This document shows, in pieces, positions 1 to 7,991 of a DNA stretch of 64,000 nt. The notes under the pieces are model-generated. The model made no database searches. It worked only from the letters and a program-made list of their open reading frames with translations, and was not told the origin of the DNA. Position numbers and translations under genes: made by a program. Source of the DNA: Candidatus Gordonibacter avicola (GTDB taxonomy: Bacteria; Actinomycetota; Coriobacteriia; Coriobacteriales; Eggerthellaceae); contig DXGM01000011.1 in assembly GCA_019113915.1 (NCBI GenBank), positions 40,334 to 104,333 of the forward strand, given 5' to 3'. Numbering within the stretch: position 1 is the stretch's first letter; every line of letters starts with the position of its first letter.

Positions 1-1
1 T

Positions 2-550
2 GCCATCCTACTGTCGCGCGCATCCGCAGACGGCGGCGGCATCTACCTGTTCGCGTCGCTGGTGTACACCGCCACCATGCTGTTGGAATACACCATGTCC
101 ACGCTCTACCACGCCGTCACCAACGAGCGCGCGAAACGCGTGTTCAAGGTGCTCGACCACAGCTGCATCTACCTGTTCATTGCCGGCTCGTACACGCCGT
201 TTTGCCTCATCTCCCTGGCCGATTCAGGCGGAATGTGGCTCTGCGCGTTCGTGTGGGGCGTGGCGCTTCTGGGCGTGGCGTTCGAAGCGTTCTGGGTGTT
301 CCGCCCGCGCTGGATTTCCGCCGTGCTGTACCTGCTGCTGGGCTGGAGCGTCGTGTGGTTTTTGCCCCAGCTGGTGGCCGCGCTTCCCACAACGGGCCTG
401 TGGCTGTTGGTGGCCGGCGGCGTGTGTTACACCATCGGTTGCGTGTTCTACGTGCTGAAAAAGATTCCCTATATGCACTCGATTTTTCACGTGTGGGTGT
501 TGGCGGGCAGCATTTGCCAGTTCATCGCCATCGCCTACTATATTATGTAA
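2..550 (+). CDS. PAQR / hemolysin III family membrane protein, 5' end cut off
   Basis: The frame is open from the first bases of the window, so the start lies upstream; the first methionine in view (position 62) is internal. The protein is a chain of hydrophobic segments, about six in the visible part. It carries the family's histidine motifs: STLYHAV early, LDHSCIYLFIAGSYTP next, and HSIFHVWVLAG near the C-terminus. In the PAQR/YqfA family these histidines bind zinc in a seven-helix membrane protein. The role in bacteria is unsettled (membrane-stress or lipid related) and the haemolysin name is historical. The next gene begins 165 bp downstream. Confidence 0.85.
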   Translation, partial: AILLSRASADGGGIYLFASLVYTATMLLEYTMSTLYHAVTNERAKRVFKVLDHSCIYLFIAGSYTPFCLISLADSGGMWLCAFVWGVALLGVAFEAFWVFRPRWISAVLYLLLGWSVVWFLPQLVAALPTTGLWLLVAGGVCYTIGCVFYVLKKIPYMHSIFHVWVLAGSICQFIAIAYYIM

Positions 551-714
551 GCGGTGCGTGCACGAGCGCGCGGGCATGACAGCCCCACGGTTTGCCGGAG
601 CGGGAGCGGCGCGAACCGTCCGCACCCCTTTGGCGAAGGCGCTTTGGCGCCCGGCGGCCCCGCAGAAGCGCGGCCGCGTCCCACCGCCTTATGAAGGAGT
701 GAAACCCAAGCATC

Positions 715-2067
715 ATGGACATTTGGATTAGCATAGTCGTTACCTTCCTGTTAGTGCTGGTGAATGGCTATTTCTCTATGTCGGAAATGGCTCTTGTTAA
801 CGCGAAGCACGTGCTGTTGCAAAAAGAAGCCGACGAAGGTGACAAGAAGGCCCAGCGCGCGCTGGGCCTGGCAAGCGACTCGGGCCAGTTTTTGGCCACC
901 ATCCAGGTAGCCATCACACTGGTGGGCTTCTTCGCCTCGGCCGCCGCGGCCACGAATTTGTCCGACCCGCTGGCGAAGTGGCTGTCTAGCTTTGGCGTGG
1001 AGTGGCTCGCCCTCATTGCGCCTGGTTTGGCGCCTGTTCTCATCACGCTGGTGGTGTCCTACCTCAGCATTGTGGTGGGCGAGCTGGTGCCCAAGCGCAT
1101 TGCGCTGGCCGACGCCGAGCGCGTGAGCAAGTCGGTGGCAGGCCCCTTGAGCGTGTTCCAAAAAGTGGTATCGCCCCTGGTGGCGCTGACATCGGCCTCG
1201 GCAAATGTGCTGTCGCGCATTCTGGGTATCAAAGATGCCGACGAGCGCCAGAACGTGTCGGAAGAAGAAATCAAGTACATGGTCACCGACAACGACGAGC
1301 TGTTAGACGACGAAAAGCGCATGATCCACGACATCCTTGACCTGGGCGACATGACCGTGCACGAAATCATGCAGCCGCGCGTGGACATGATGCTGGTGGA
1401 AGACGTGGAAACGGTGCGCCAGGCCATCGACCGCATGCGCGGCACCGGCTATTCGCGCCTGCCGGTGTACCATGAGGACATCGACCACATTGTGGGCATC
1501 GTGCACTACAAAGACCTGCTGGCGCCGCTCATGGACGGCAAGGAAGACGAGCCGGTGGCGGACTTCGCCTACGAGGCCCTGTTCGTGCCGGAAACGAAGG
1601 ACATCTTCCCGCTTCTTTCCGAAATGCAAACGAATAGGCAACAGATGGCCATCGTGGTTGACGAGTACGGCGGCACCGATGGTTTAATTACGGTCGAGGA
1701 CATTGTGGAGGAAATTGTCGGCGAGATTATCGACGAGTCGGACATCGAGGACAAATACGTCACCCCCCTGAAGGACGGCGAATGGCTGGCGGACGGGCGC
1801 TTCCCCGTGGAAGACGCGCTGAAGCTGGGCTGGCCGGTGACGGAATCGGACGACTACGAAACTATCGCCGGTTGGCTCATGAGCATGCTGGATGTGGTTC
1901 CCCAGGTGGGCGACGAGTTTTCCATTGGGGGTTACCGCTTCAAGATACAGGGGATGCGCAGACGGCGCATTTCGAATGTGCGCGTAACGCGCGAAGTGGG
2001 GCCGAACGGCGAAGGTGCCGAGGCTGCCGAAGGTGCTGAGAGAGGCTACGACCAGGAGGAAGCGTGA
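715..2067 (+). CDS. CorC/HlyC-family transporter (DUF21-CBS-CorC domains)
   Basis: This 450-residue protein has the usual three-part layout. Residues 1-190 form a DUF21 membrane domain with several helices and the motif GELVPKRIAL. Residues about 205-325 are a CBS pair, starting at MTVHEIMQPRVDMM and including VDEYGGTDGLITVEDI. Residues about 345-430 form the C-terminal CorC_HlyC domain. The start ATG has an AAGGAG Shine-Dalgarno at 694-699. Family members are linked to magnesium or cobalt efflux and resistance; the substrate here is not shown. The gene overlaps the next by the 4-bp GTGA junction, so the two are probably co-translated. Confidence 0.9.
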   Translation: MDIWISIVVTFLLVLVNGYFSMSEMALVNAKHVLLQKEADEGDKKAQRALGLASDSGQFLATIQVAITLVGFFASAAAATNLSDPLAKWLSSFGVEWLALIAPGLAPVLITLVVSYLSIVVGELVPKRIALADAERVSKSVAGPLSVFQKVVSPLVALTSASANVLSRILGIKDADERQNVSEEEIKYMVTDNDELLDDEKRMIHDILDLGDMTVHEIMQPRVDMMLVEDVETVRQAIDRMRGTGYSRLPVYHEDIDHIVGIVHYKDLLAPLMDGKEDEPVADFAYEALFVPETKDIFPLLSEMQTNRQQMAIVVDEYGGTDGLITVEDIVEEIVGEIIDESDIEDKYVTPLKDGEWLADGRFPVEDALKLGWPVTESDDYETIAGWLMSMLDVVPQVGDEFSIGGYRFKIQGMRRRRISNVRVTREVGPNGEGAEAAEGAERGYDQEEA

Positions 2068-3257
2068 CGGAAGATACTCGGTTACAGCGCTCGCGTGACG
2101 CCCTGCTGGGCGGCGTGTGTGCTGGCTTGGCCGAGCACTTCGACGTAGACCCGGTGATAGTGCGCATCCTTGCGGTGGTGCTGACGATTGGCACGGCGGG
2201 TGCGGCTGCGTTGGTGTATGTGGTGCTGTGGATGATCTTGCCGCTGGCACCCAAAGAGGTGGGCCCGGTTGAGGTGGCCCCCCAGTCCGTCCATTCCGAC
2301 ACGTATGGGGAAGTGAAGTATCAGCCGACGCGTCTGCGTACGGAAGAGGCTGCTCACGCTGCTGCTGAGGCGGCATCCGTGCAGCAGGCGCGCGTTTCAC
2401 AGCCGTACGTGGGAGCTGGGCATGTTCCTCCCGAGCCGCCCGCCGCCGCTGCGGCCGCGTGGGCGCAGGGAAGGCCGGGGAGTTGGCAAACTCCGCCGCC
2501 CGGGTGGCAACCACCCGGGTGGCAGGTGCCGAATTGGCAAACGCCACCGGTAGCCGGGGTTGCGCCGCAATCGCCGTATGCGCAGCAACCGGGGACGGGG
2601 GCGGGGGTTTCGCCGGTGCCGCCGGTTGCGCCCGCGTCCGCCGCGCCCGCGTCCGTGCCACCTGCGGTGTCGGTGCCGCCCGTACCGCCGGTTGCCCCGG
2701 TCGCGCCCGCACCCGTACCCGTCGCCCCGGTCGCACCTTCTGCCGCCGAACGCCGCGACGGTGCCGTCACCGCAGGCATCTGGGTAGGTTCATTCCTCCT
2801 GTTCGTCGGCGTAGGCATGCTGCTGGGTAAAAACATCGACGGCGTATCCTGGTGGCAATTCTGGCCGCTTGTGCTTGCGGTGGTCGGCATCGTGCAGATG
2901 GTGGTTCCCGGCGCGCCGGGCCATCGCACCGACCGTTTCGTTGCTGGTCTCACGTTGTTTTGCCTGGGCGGCACGCTTCTCCCCATGAGCCTTGGCGTGA
3001 CCGCATGGGCCACCCTCATCACCATGGTGGTGCATTTGTGGCCATTGCTGCTGGTCATGGCTGGTTTTTCCCTAATTGGTGCCGTCACACATTCGCCCGT
3101 ATGGAAACTGGCATCCGGTGCGTGCTTCGTCATGTTCTGCATCGTCGGTCTGGCGTGGTACTCGGTTCCCGGAGCCGTGGATTCCTTGGTGTTGGTGCTT
3201 CCGTACGGTCGGGAGTTCGTACTTCCCTTTGCTATAACCATTGCGGCGGCGCTATAG
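2064..3257 (+). CDS. PspC-domain membrane protein
   Basis: It starts with GTG overlapping the TGA stop of the upstream gene; AGGAGG lies just upstream inside that gene. Residues 1-60 are a PspC domain: RDALLGGVCAGLAEHF followed by one helix ending VLWMILPLAP. A long Pro/Ala/Val-rich low-complexity linker follows (about 75-235), including tryptophan repeats of the PPGWQ type encoded by the short DNA repeat CCCGGGTGG. The C-terminal part has about five to six membrane helices. PspC proteins are linked to phage-shock-type envelope stress in the family; no PspA or PspB is nearby. The function is inferred from the domain only. Confidence 0.8.
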   Translation: MTEDTRLQRSRDALLGGVCAGLAEHFDVDPVIVRILAVVLTIGTAGAAALVYVVLWMILPLAPKEVGPVEVAPQSVHSDTYGEVKYQPTRLRTEEAAHAAAEAASVQQARVSQPYVGAGHVPPEPPAAAAAAWAQGRPGSWQTPPPGWQPPGWQVPNWQTPPVAGVAPQSPYAQQPGTGAGVSPVPPVAPASAAPASVPPAVSVPPVPPVAPVAPAPVPVAPVAPSAAERRDGAVTAGIWVGSFLLFVGVGMLLGKNIDGVSWWQFWPLVLAVVGIVQMVVPGAPGHRTDRFVAGLTLFCLGGTLLPMSLGVTAWATLITMVVHLWPLLLVMAGFSLIGAVTHSPVWKLASGACFVMFCIVGLAWYSVPGAVDSLVLVLPYGREFVLPFAITIAAAL

Positions 3258-3376
3258 ACGCTACCGCTCACCGCGAGACTTCACAAACGGTGAAGGCGTT
3301 CGAAAAACTCGCGTGCGCCAACCATGGAGAGCCACCTGCACCTCTGCGGTTTTTGCATTTGTCAAGCGAACAAAAC

Positions 3377-3401
3377 GTGGAGGCCGTCTCCACACTTTTT
3401 T
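3377..3401 (+). terminator. Rho-independent terminator after the PspC gene
   Basis: The stem GTGGAG/CTCCAC has a 5-nt loop and is followed by six T, 120 bp after the PspC stop. It closes the two-gene CorC-PspC unit. The rest of 3258-3546 holds a TATAGT hexamer near 3512 that could be the -10 of the next gene. Confidence 0.7.
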
Positions 3402-3546
3402 GCCCCGAACACCCCCCATGGGCTAAAATACACTTCGACAAAACAGCATAGCGCCCCTCGGCAGCAACCACTCCCTTACAACCTACCACGCTGTCACCGC
3501 CTTGGCGGTATAGTCGCACGCTGTTCAAAGAAAGGTAATCGAGGAT

Positions 3547-4365
3547 TTGGCTAGCAAACGATACAAGCAGCGGAAGTCGAGCATCGTCGCGAAAGTCGCG
3601 GCGGTTGGTTGCGCCTCTTTGGTGGTAGCTGGCGGCATCGGCTTTGGCTTCGCTTCTGCAGGCGGCAGCGCCCAAGAGGTCAATGCGTTCGGCATTGACG
3701 CGTTGAGCGCCCCTGCTTCCGAAAGTTCTCTGACGCTTGCGAACTATACGTCTTCCGACTCGCAGGATTCGCACGCAAACACCGCGCTTACCACTACGGC
3801 GAAGCGCGACATTTCCAAGGGCATCCAGGCCATTGAGGCCAAGGAAGAAGCCGACCGCAAAGCAGCCGAAGAAGCTGCTCGCGCTGAGGAAGAGGCCCGC
3901 GTGGCCGCTGTCGAAAGCGCCAAAGCGCAGCAGCAAGCGGTTGTTTCTCAGGAAGCTACCACGTCGGCGCTTGACGGTTTGGCCGATGTTGACTGGTCGG
4001 TGGGCCGAGACGCGTTCATCGCTGAGTGGACGGCCCGCATTGATGCGTATTTGGCTGGCTCGCCGCTGGCGGGGCAGGGCGTCACCTTTGCCACGGCCGC
4101 CTGGGACAACGGTGTTGATCCCCGCTGGTCACCCGCTATTTCCAACACCGAAAGCACCAAGGGTGCCCACTGCTTCCTTCCCTGCAATGCGTGGGGCTGG
4201 GGCCAGTCGAGTTGGGGCAGTTGGGAAGAGGCCATCAATGCGCACGTGGCAGGCTTGGCCAGCGTGTATGGCTACTCAATCACCTACAATGCGGCAGTTA
4301 CGTACTGTCCGCCCAACGCCGCTCATTGGTTTGCGAGCACACTCGCACAAATGAAATCGATCTAA
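3547..4365 (+). CDS. Secreted lysozyme / transglycosylase-like protein
   Basis: The predicted start is TTG, with a GAAAGG element about 10 bp upstream; no nearby ATG fits better. The 272-residue protein has a basic N-terminus and a hydrophobic segment (about residues 15-37) that looks like a signal peptide. An Ala/Glu-rich coiled-coil stretch covers about 90-145. The C-terminal domain contains NTESTKGAHCFLPCNAWGWG. That motif matches a family of actinobacterial secreted lytic transglycosylase-like proteins in which the Glu is catalytic. Three cysteines near the motif could form disulfides. A cell-wall hydrolase role is inferred; the exact bond cleaved is unknown. Confidence 0.7.
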   Translation: MASKRYKQRKSSIVAKVAAVGCASLVVAGGIGFGFASAGGSAQEVNAFGIDALSAPASESSLTLANYTSSDSQDSHANTALTTTAKRDISKGIQAIEAKEEADRKAAEEAARAEEEARVAAVESAKAQQQAVVSQEATTSALDGLADVDWSVGRDAFIAEWTARIDAYLAGSPLAGQGVTFATAAWDNGVDPRWSPAISNTESTKGAHCFLPCNAWGWGQSSWGSWEEAINAHVAGLASVYGYSITYNAAVTYCPPNAAHWFASTLAQMKSI

Positions 4366-4368
4366 TGT

Positions 4369-4400
4369 TTCCGCCGGCCGAGAGCCGGCGGAACTGTTTT
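4369..4400 (+). terminator. Rho-independent terminator
   Basis: The perfect 10-bp stem TTCCGCCGGC/GCCGGCGGAA has a 5-nt loop, then CTGTTTT. It lies 4 bp after the stop of the lysozyme-like gene. Confidence 0.85.
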
Positions 4401-4559
4401 AGGGGCTGCTCGGTTTACGGCCGGCGCGGCCGCCCAAGCCCTCCCACCCATGCAGCTTTTTTGCCAAACGGTGCCGATATGCGCCTGATGTGCGGCGATT
4501 GCAGTATGCTATGCCTCAGCACGGATAGCGCCGCAGCGGCGCTCCAAGAAAGGACAGGC

Positions 4560-5225
4560 ATGAGCAACGTTATTGTCGTCGGTTGTGGGCGTGTAGGCTC
4601 GCAGCTGGCGAACATGCTGTCAGACAACGGCAGCAATGTGTGCGTTATCGACCGTAACGCCGATGCGTTCGCGAATCTCGGGCGCAACTTCAACGGCTCC
4701 ACGGTTCAGGGCCTCGGTTTCGACGAGGAAACGCTCATCAAGGCCGGCGTGGAGGACTGCGACGTCATGGCGGCCGTTACGCAATTCGACAACACGAACC
4801 TCATGGTGGCCGAGGTGGGAAGCCGCCTGTTCGGTGTGCCGCATGTTATCGCGCGCCTGTACAACCCCGACCACGAGCGCGCCTACATGCAGCTGGGTAT
4901 CGACCATGTGTGCGGCACGTCGCTGGTGGCCGAGGACGTGTTCAGCAAAATTGTGTCGGGCCACGGCGCTCATATCGACACGTTTGGCGAATTCGAAATT
5001 CTACGCTTTTCCTTGGACTTGCGTTGGCGCGAGACGGATCAGCGCACCATTCGTGTGTCCGAGATGGAGCGCGACCACGACGTGCGTATTATCGCGTTCG
5101 AACGCGGCGACGGTTCCGCCTCGTCCATTCCCACGCGCGATTCCATCCTCTACCACGGTGACTCAGTCCTCGCCTGCGTCCGCCACGAGTTGATTGAATC
5201 GTTCTCAAAGTATATTCAGGACTAG
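4560..5225 (+). CDS. TrkA-type potassium uptake regulatory subunit (first of two)
   Basis: The 221-residue protein begins MSNVIVVGCGRVGSQLANML, the glycine-rich Rossmann turn of a TrkA_N (RCK) NAD-binding domain. The start is ATG 4560, with AAAGGA about 8 bp upstream; longer frames to the left have no ribosome site. The N-terminal RCK domain spans about 1-125, and a C-terminal TrkA_C ligand-binding domain follows from about 140. Such cytosolic subunits gate TrkH/KtrB-type potassium channels. The next gene, 9 bp downstream, is a second TrkA-like protein. No membrane subunit is encoded beside them, so the channel must lie elsewhere. Confidence 0.85.
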   Translation: MSNVIVVGCGRVGSQLANMLSDNGSNVCVIDRNADAFANLGRNFNGSTVQGLGFDEETLIKAGVEDCDVMAAVTQFDNTNLMVAEVGSRLFGVPHVIARLYNPDHERAYMQLGIDHVCGTSLVAEDVFSKIVSGHGAHIDTFGEFEILRFSLDLRWRETDQRTIRVSEMERDHDVRIIAFERGDGSASSIPTRDSILYHGDSVLACVRHELIESFSKYIQD

Positions 5226-5234
5226 GGAGTAGCT

Positions 5235-5906
5235 ATGTATATCATCATCGCTGGTGGCGGGAAGATTGGGGAATATTTGGCTAACGTGTTGCTGCAAAGC
5301 GGCAACGACGTGGCTGTGATTGAGGAGAACCTACAGACGGCCGACCACCTGTCCATTGTGCTGGAGGGCCGCTACCTGGTCATTCACGGTGACGGGTGCG
5401 ACTCGAAGTATCAGGAAGATGCTGGCATTCGCAAAGCCGACGTGTTCGTGGCCACTACCGGTCAGGACGACGATAACCTGGTGTCATGCGAAATTGCCCA
5501 GCGCGTGTTCAACGTGCCGCGCTGCATCGCGCGCGTGAACAACCCCAAGAACCTGCGCATTTTCCGCGAGGTGGGCATCGAAAGCGTGTCGTCCACCACG
5601 CTGATTGCGAACCTCATTGAGGAAGAGACGCTGCTGGGCAGCGTGAGCGTGGCCTCGTCGCTGACGCACGGCAACGTGACGCTGGCCGAGGTCACCGTCC
5701 CGCGCATGCGCTACCACTCGAACGAGGCCGGCATACTGGCCTCAAGCGTTCCCATGCCCGACGACAGCCTGCTGGTAGCCGTCTCAACAAAGGACGACGT
5801 CGAAGTGGTGAACGAGGACACGGTGCTGTACGCCGGCGACAAAGCCATCGTAATTGCTGATACAGACGTGCTAGATCAAGTGCGCGCGCTGTTCAAAGGC
5901 TTGTAG
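5235..5906 (+). CDS. TrkA-type potassium uptake regulatory subunit (second of two)
   Basis: The 223-residue protein begins MYIIIAGGGKIGEYLANVLL, again a GxGxxG-type Rossmann domain (GGGKIG). The acidic residue ending strand two is in VIEENLQTAD, the expected NAD(H)-binding position. A TrkA_C-like domain fills about 140-223. It is 9 bp from the upstream paralogue, with GGGAG as ribosome site, so the two are almost certainly co-transcribed. The pair may form a hetero-octameric RCK ring on a Trk/Ktr channel; this is inference from gene pairing. The two proteins are clearly diverged, not a recent duplication. Confidence 0.85.
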   Translation: MYIIIAGGGKIGEYLANVLLQSGNDVAVIEENLQTADHLSIVLEGRYLVIHGDGCDSKYQEDAGIRKADVFVATTGQDDDNLVSCEIAQRVFNVPRCIARVNNPKNLRIFREVGIESVSSTTLIANLIEEETLLGSVSVASSLTHGNVTLAEVTVPRMRYHSNEAGILASSVPMPDDSLLVAVSTKDDVEVVNEDTVLYAGDKAIVIADTDVLDQVRALFKGL

Positions 5907-6075
5907 GCTCCGAGGGCCTGCGGCCCACAGACAGACTCGCTGACTTACTACGCTCACTTCTCATAAGCGCGTCCCGCCGCACTCTCCGCTTCGGCGCTTT
6001 CCGTGGAATGGCACGCGGGGCGTTTCTTCTGCGATATAGTTATCCCATCAACTTTGGCAGAGGAAAGGGATCGGC

Positions 6076-7419
6076 GTGATCAACCGCTACACGCGCCCCG
6101 CGATGGGGGCCATCTGGGAGCTGCAAAACAAGTTCGAAATTTGGAAGGAAATTGAGGTTCTGGCGTGCGAGGCGCAGGCTGAGCTGGGCAAATCCGGCAT
6201 CACGAAGGAAGAAGCTGCGTGGATTCGCGAGCACGCCAACTTCACCGTGGAGCGCATCGATGAGATTGAGAAGGTGACGAACCACGACGTCATCGCCTTC
6301 ACCACGAACATGGCCGAGTACATTGACGCCGATATTCCGGAGGGCACCGAGCCGCCGAGTCGCTGGGTGCACTACGGCATGACGTCGTCCGACTTGGGCG
6401 ACACGGCGCTGTCCTACCAGATCACGCAAGCTATCGACATCATTCTGGAAGACATCAAGCAGCTGGGCGAAACCTGCAAGCGCCGCGCATTTGAGTTCCA
6501 AGAAACGTTGTGCGTGGGCCGTACGCACGGAATTCACGCTGAGCCTATGACGTTCGGCATGAAGTTCGGCAGCTGGGCCTGGGCGCTCAAGCGCGCGCAA
6601 ACGCGCATGGAAGAAGCGCGCAAGGTGGCCGCCACCGGCGCTATTTCGGGTGCGGTGGGAACGTATTCCAGCATCGACCCGTTTGTGGAGCAGTACGTGT
6701 GCGAGAAAATGGGCCTCACGCCCGATCCGCTGTCCACGCAGGTGCTTGCGCGCGACCGTCATGCCCAGGTCATGGCTGGCCTCGCGGTGACAGCCTCCAC
6801 GCTGGAGAGCATCGCCATGCAGGTGCGCCTGCTGCAGCAGTCCGACGTCATCGAGGCTGAAGAGCCGTTCGCGAAGGGCCAGAAGGGGAGTAGCGCCATG
6901 CCGCACAAGCGCAACCCCATCACAGCCGAACGCGTGTGTGGCCTGGCTCGCGTGGTGAAGAGCAACGCGCAGGTGGCGTTCGACGACGTGGCGCTGTGGT
7001 ATGAACGCGACATCAGCCACTCCGGTGCCGAGCGCGTGGCGCTGGCCGACAGCTTCATCGCGCTGGACTACATGTTCGGCAAGATGCAGTGGATGCTCGA
7101 CGGTTTGCAAACCTACCCGGCCAAGATGGAGCACAACCTATGGCGCACGCGTGGCCTGATTTTCAGTTCGAAGGTGCTGCTAGCGCTGGTGGATACGGGC
7201 ATCAGCCGCGAGGACGCCTACGTTATCGTGCAGCGCAACGCCATGAAGGTGTGGGAAGACATCCAGAACGCCGTGGACGGCCCCACGTACCGCGAAAACC
7301 TTGAGGCCGATCCCGAGGCGAATCTTAGCAAAGAAGTGCTCGACGAAATTTTCGACCCTTGGGATTTCCTCACCCGTAAAGATGTCGTGTTCGACCGCCT
7401 GAAAGCCCTAGAATTCTAA
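6076..7419 (+). CDS. purB: Adenylosuccinate lyase
   Basis: The 447-residue protein has the normal length for bacterial PurB. It carries the fumarase/aspartase superfamily signature KGSSAMPHKRNP at about 273-284, the upstream motifs GRTHGIHAEP (catalytic His region) and MTSSDLGDTA, and WYERDISHSG further on. It catalyses two steps of purine synthesis, SAICAR to AICAR and adenylosuccinate to AMP, in the cytosol. The start is GTG, supported by AGGAAAGGG 7 bp upstream. purC and purL lie 5-6 kb downstream on the same strand but not in one operon. The preceding 170 bp contain a TATAGT hexamer as possible -10. Confidence 0.95.
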   Translation: MINRYTRPAMGAIWELQNKFEIWKEIEVLACEAQAELGKSGITKEEAAWIREHANFTVERIDEIEKVTNHDVIAFTTNMAEYIDADIPEGTEPPSRWVHYGMTSSDLGDTALSYQITQAIDIILEDIKQLGETCKRRAFEFQETLCVGRTHGIHAEPMTFGMKFGSWAWALKRAQTRMEEARKVAATGAISGAVGTYSSIDPFVEQYVCEKMGLTPDPLSTQVLARDRHAQVMAGLAVTASTLESIAMQVRLLQQSDVIEAEEPFAKGQKGSSAMPHKRNPITAERVCGLARVVKSNAQVAFDDVALWYERDISHSGAERVALADSFIALDYMFGKMQWMLDGLQTYPAKMEHNLWRTRGLIFSSKVLLALVDTGISREDAYVIVQRNAMKVWEDIQNAVDGPTYRENLEADPEANLSKEVLDEIFDPWDFLTRKDVVFDRLKALEF

Positions 7420-7430
7420 GGAACGCGTGC

Positions 7431-7436
7431 TATAAT
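7431..7436 (+). promoter_or_regulatory. Extended -10 promoter for a candidate antisense RNA
   Basis: A consensus TATAAT preceded by TG at the extended -10 position (TGCTATAAT) starts 12 bp after the purB stop. No good -35 is visible, which extended -10 promoters can tolerate. It points into a 90-bp stretch with no plausible plus-strand gene that ends in a strong terminator. Confidence 0.6.
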
Positions 7437-7441
7437 ATCAA

Positions 7442-7528
7442 TGTCAGCGATGCCCGTGGTTCTGAAAACGCTGTACGGGCGACGCATTAAGTTCGGGATC
7501 GGTAGTTGCCGCTACCGATCCTTCTTTT
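7442..7528 (+). ncRNA. Candidate antisense antitoxin RNA of a type I toxin-antitoxin locus
   Basis: A transcript starting about 6 nt after the TATAAT would be about 85 nt. It contains the hairpin GCCCGT/ACGGGC (7452-7480) and ends in a perfect 10-bp terminator. It converges on, and overlaps the 3' end of, the small membrane-peptide gene on the other strand (7512-7622). This resembles the convergent arrangement of the TxpA/RatA and Lpt-type systems. An alternative is that the element is only the purB terminator. No expression data are available. Confidence 0.45.
7496..7528 (+). terminator. Strong rho-independent terminator shared by purB and the candidate antisense RNA
   Basis: The arms GGATCGGTAG and CTACCGATCC are perfect (10 bp) with a 6-nt loop, then TTCTTTT on the plus strand. 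The right arm contains the stop codon of the minus-strand small peptide gene. Confidence 0.85.
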
Positions 7529-7622
7529 GCTTAATGGGCACTCTCCCTAACACGAGAACGATAACGTCCAAGGCGAACGAACCTATAGTGCAGCAAGCTG
7601 CAAGTACGAATAGGATGTCCAT
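7512..7622 (-). CDS. Candidate type I toxin: 36-residue holin-like membrane peptide
   Basis: This gene is too short for ordinary gene finding. It has ATG preceded at ideal distance by the near-perfect ribosome site AAAGGAGGTGG, unusually strong for this window. The 36-residue product is a single hydrophobic helix (residues about 3-26: MDILFVLAACC..., then FALDVIVLVLG) with a basic tail ending PIKQKKDR. This is the pattern of the putative holin-like toxin family (Hol-Tox) of Gram-positive type I toxin-antitoxin loci. It converges with a plus-strand promoter and terminator that would give an overlapping antisense RNA. The protein identity is inferred from architecture, not close similarity. Confidence 0.55.
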   Translation of the reverse strand: MDILFVLAACCTIGSFALDVIVLVLGRVPIKQKKDR

Positions 7623-7991
7623 GACGACCACCTCCTTTCGGAAGCGTCGCCCCAGGTTCAATCGAGCATCGCTGACCCATTTATTTTAACAATTCAAACC
7701 CACTTTTAAAAGACACTATTTTCCCAGTTCAATACCCATTTTTGCGCTTGATTTCTGTTAGATTTCCACTTGATTCGCGCTTGATTTTCGTAAGGTTGCA
7801 AGCCAAAAGTAAGATTACCTAACAGATCAATTTATCATAGTGAGCAACGAAAGGCAGCTCGATTGGCGAAGGGGATGGGGGTGCGCCGCGAGTTCCGCAC
7901 GAGCCGGATAGCCCAGTGGGCTATCCGTGCGAGCTCAGGACTGCCCGAGCGCCGTACCTCCCGACCCCAACGCACCGAAGCGGGCAGGTCC
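7623..7991. other. AT-rich gap between the small peptide gene and the next gene
   Basis: No gene was found. The part next to the toxin candidate is AT-rich and holds two related 18-bp units on the minus strand, AAAATGGGTATTGAACTG and AAAAGTGGGTTTGAATTG, each containing a TTGAAN hexamer that could serve as a -35. A direct repeat GCGCTTGATTT lies near 7745 and 7775. A 9-bp hairpin GGATAGCCC/GGGCTATCC (7906-7926) sits downstream of the minus-strand gene ending at 7992 and may help end its transcript, although no T-run follows. Confidence 0.5.

Noticed and set aside
1684..2736. 350-residue minus-strand frame across the CorC/PspC junction
   Set aside because: Pro/Arg/Ala low-complexity composition caused by the GC-rich linker of the PspC protein, with no start context.
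7441..7689. 82-residue plus-strand ORF after purB
   Set aside because: It runs through the strong terminator and antisense to a better-supported small gene; its composition looks random and it has no ribosome site.
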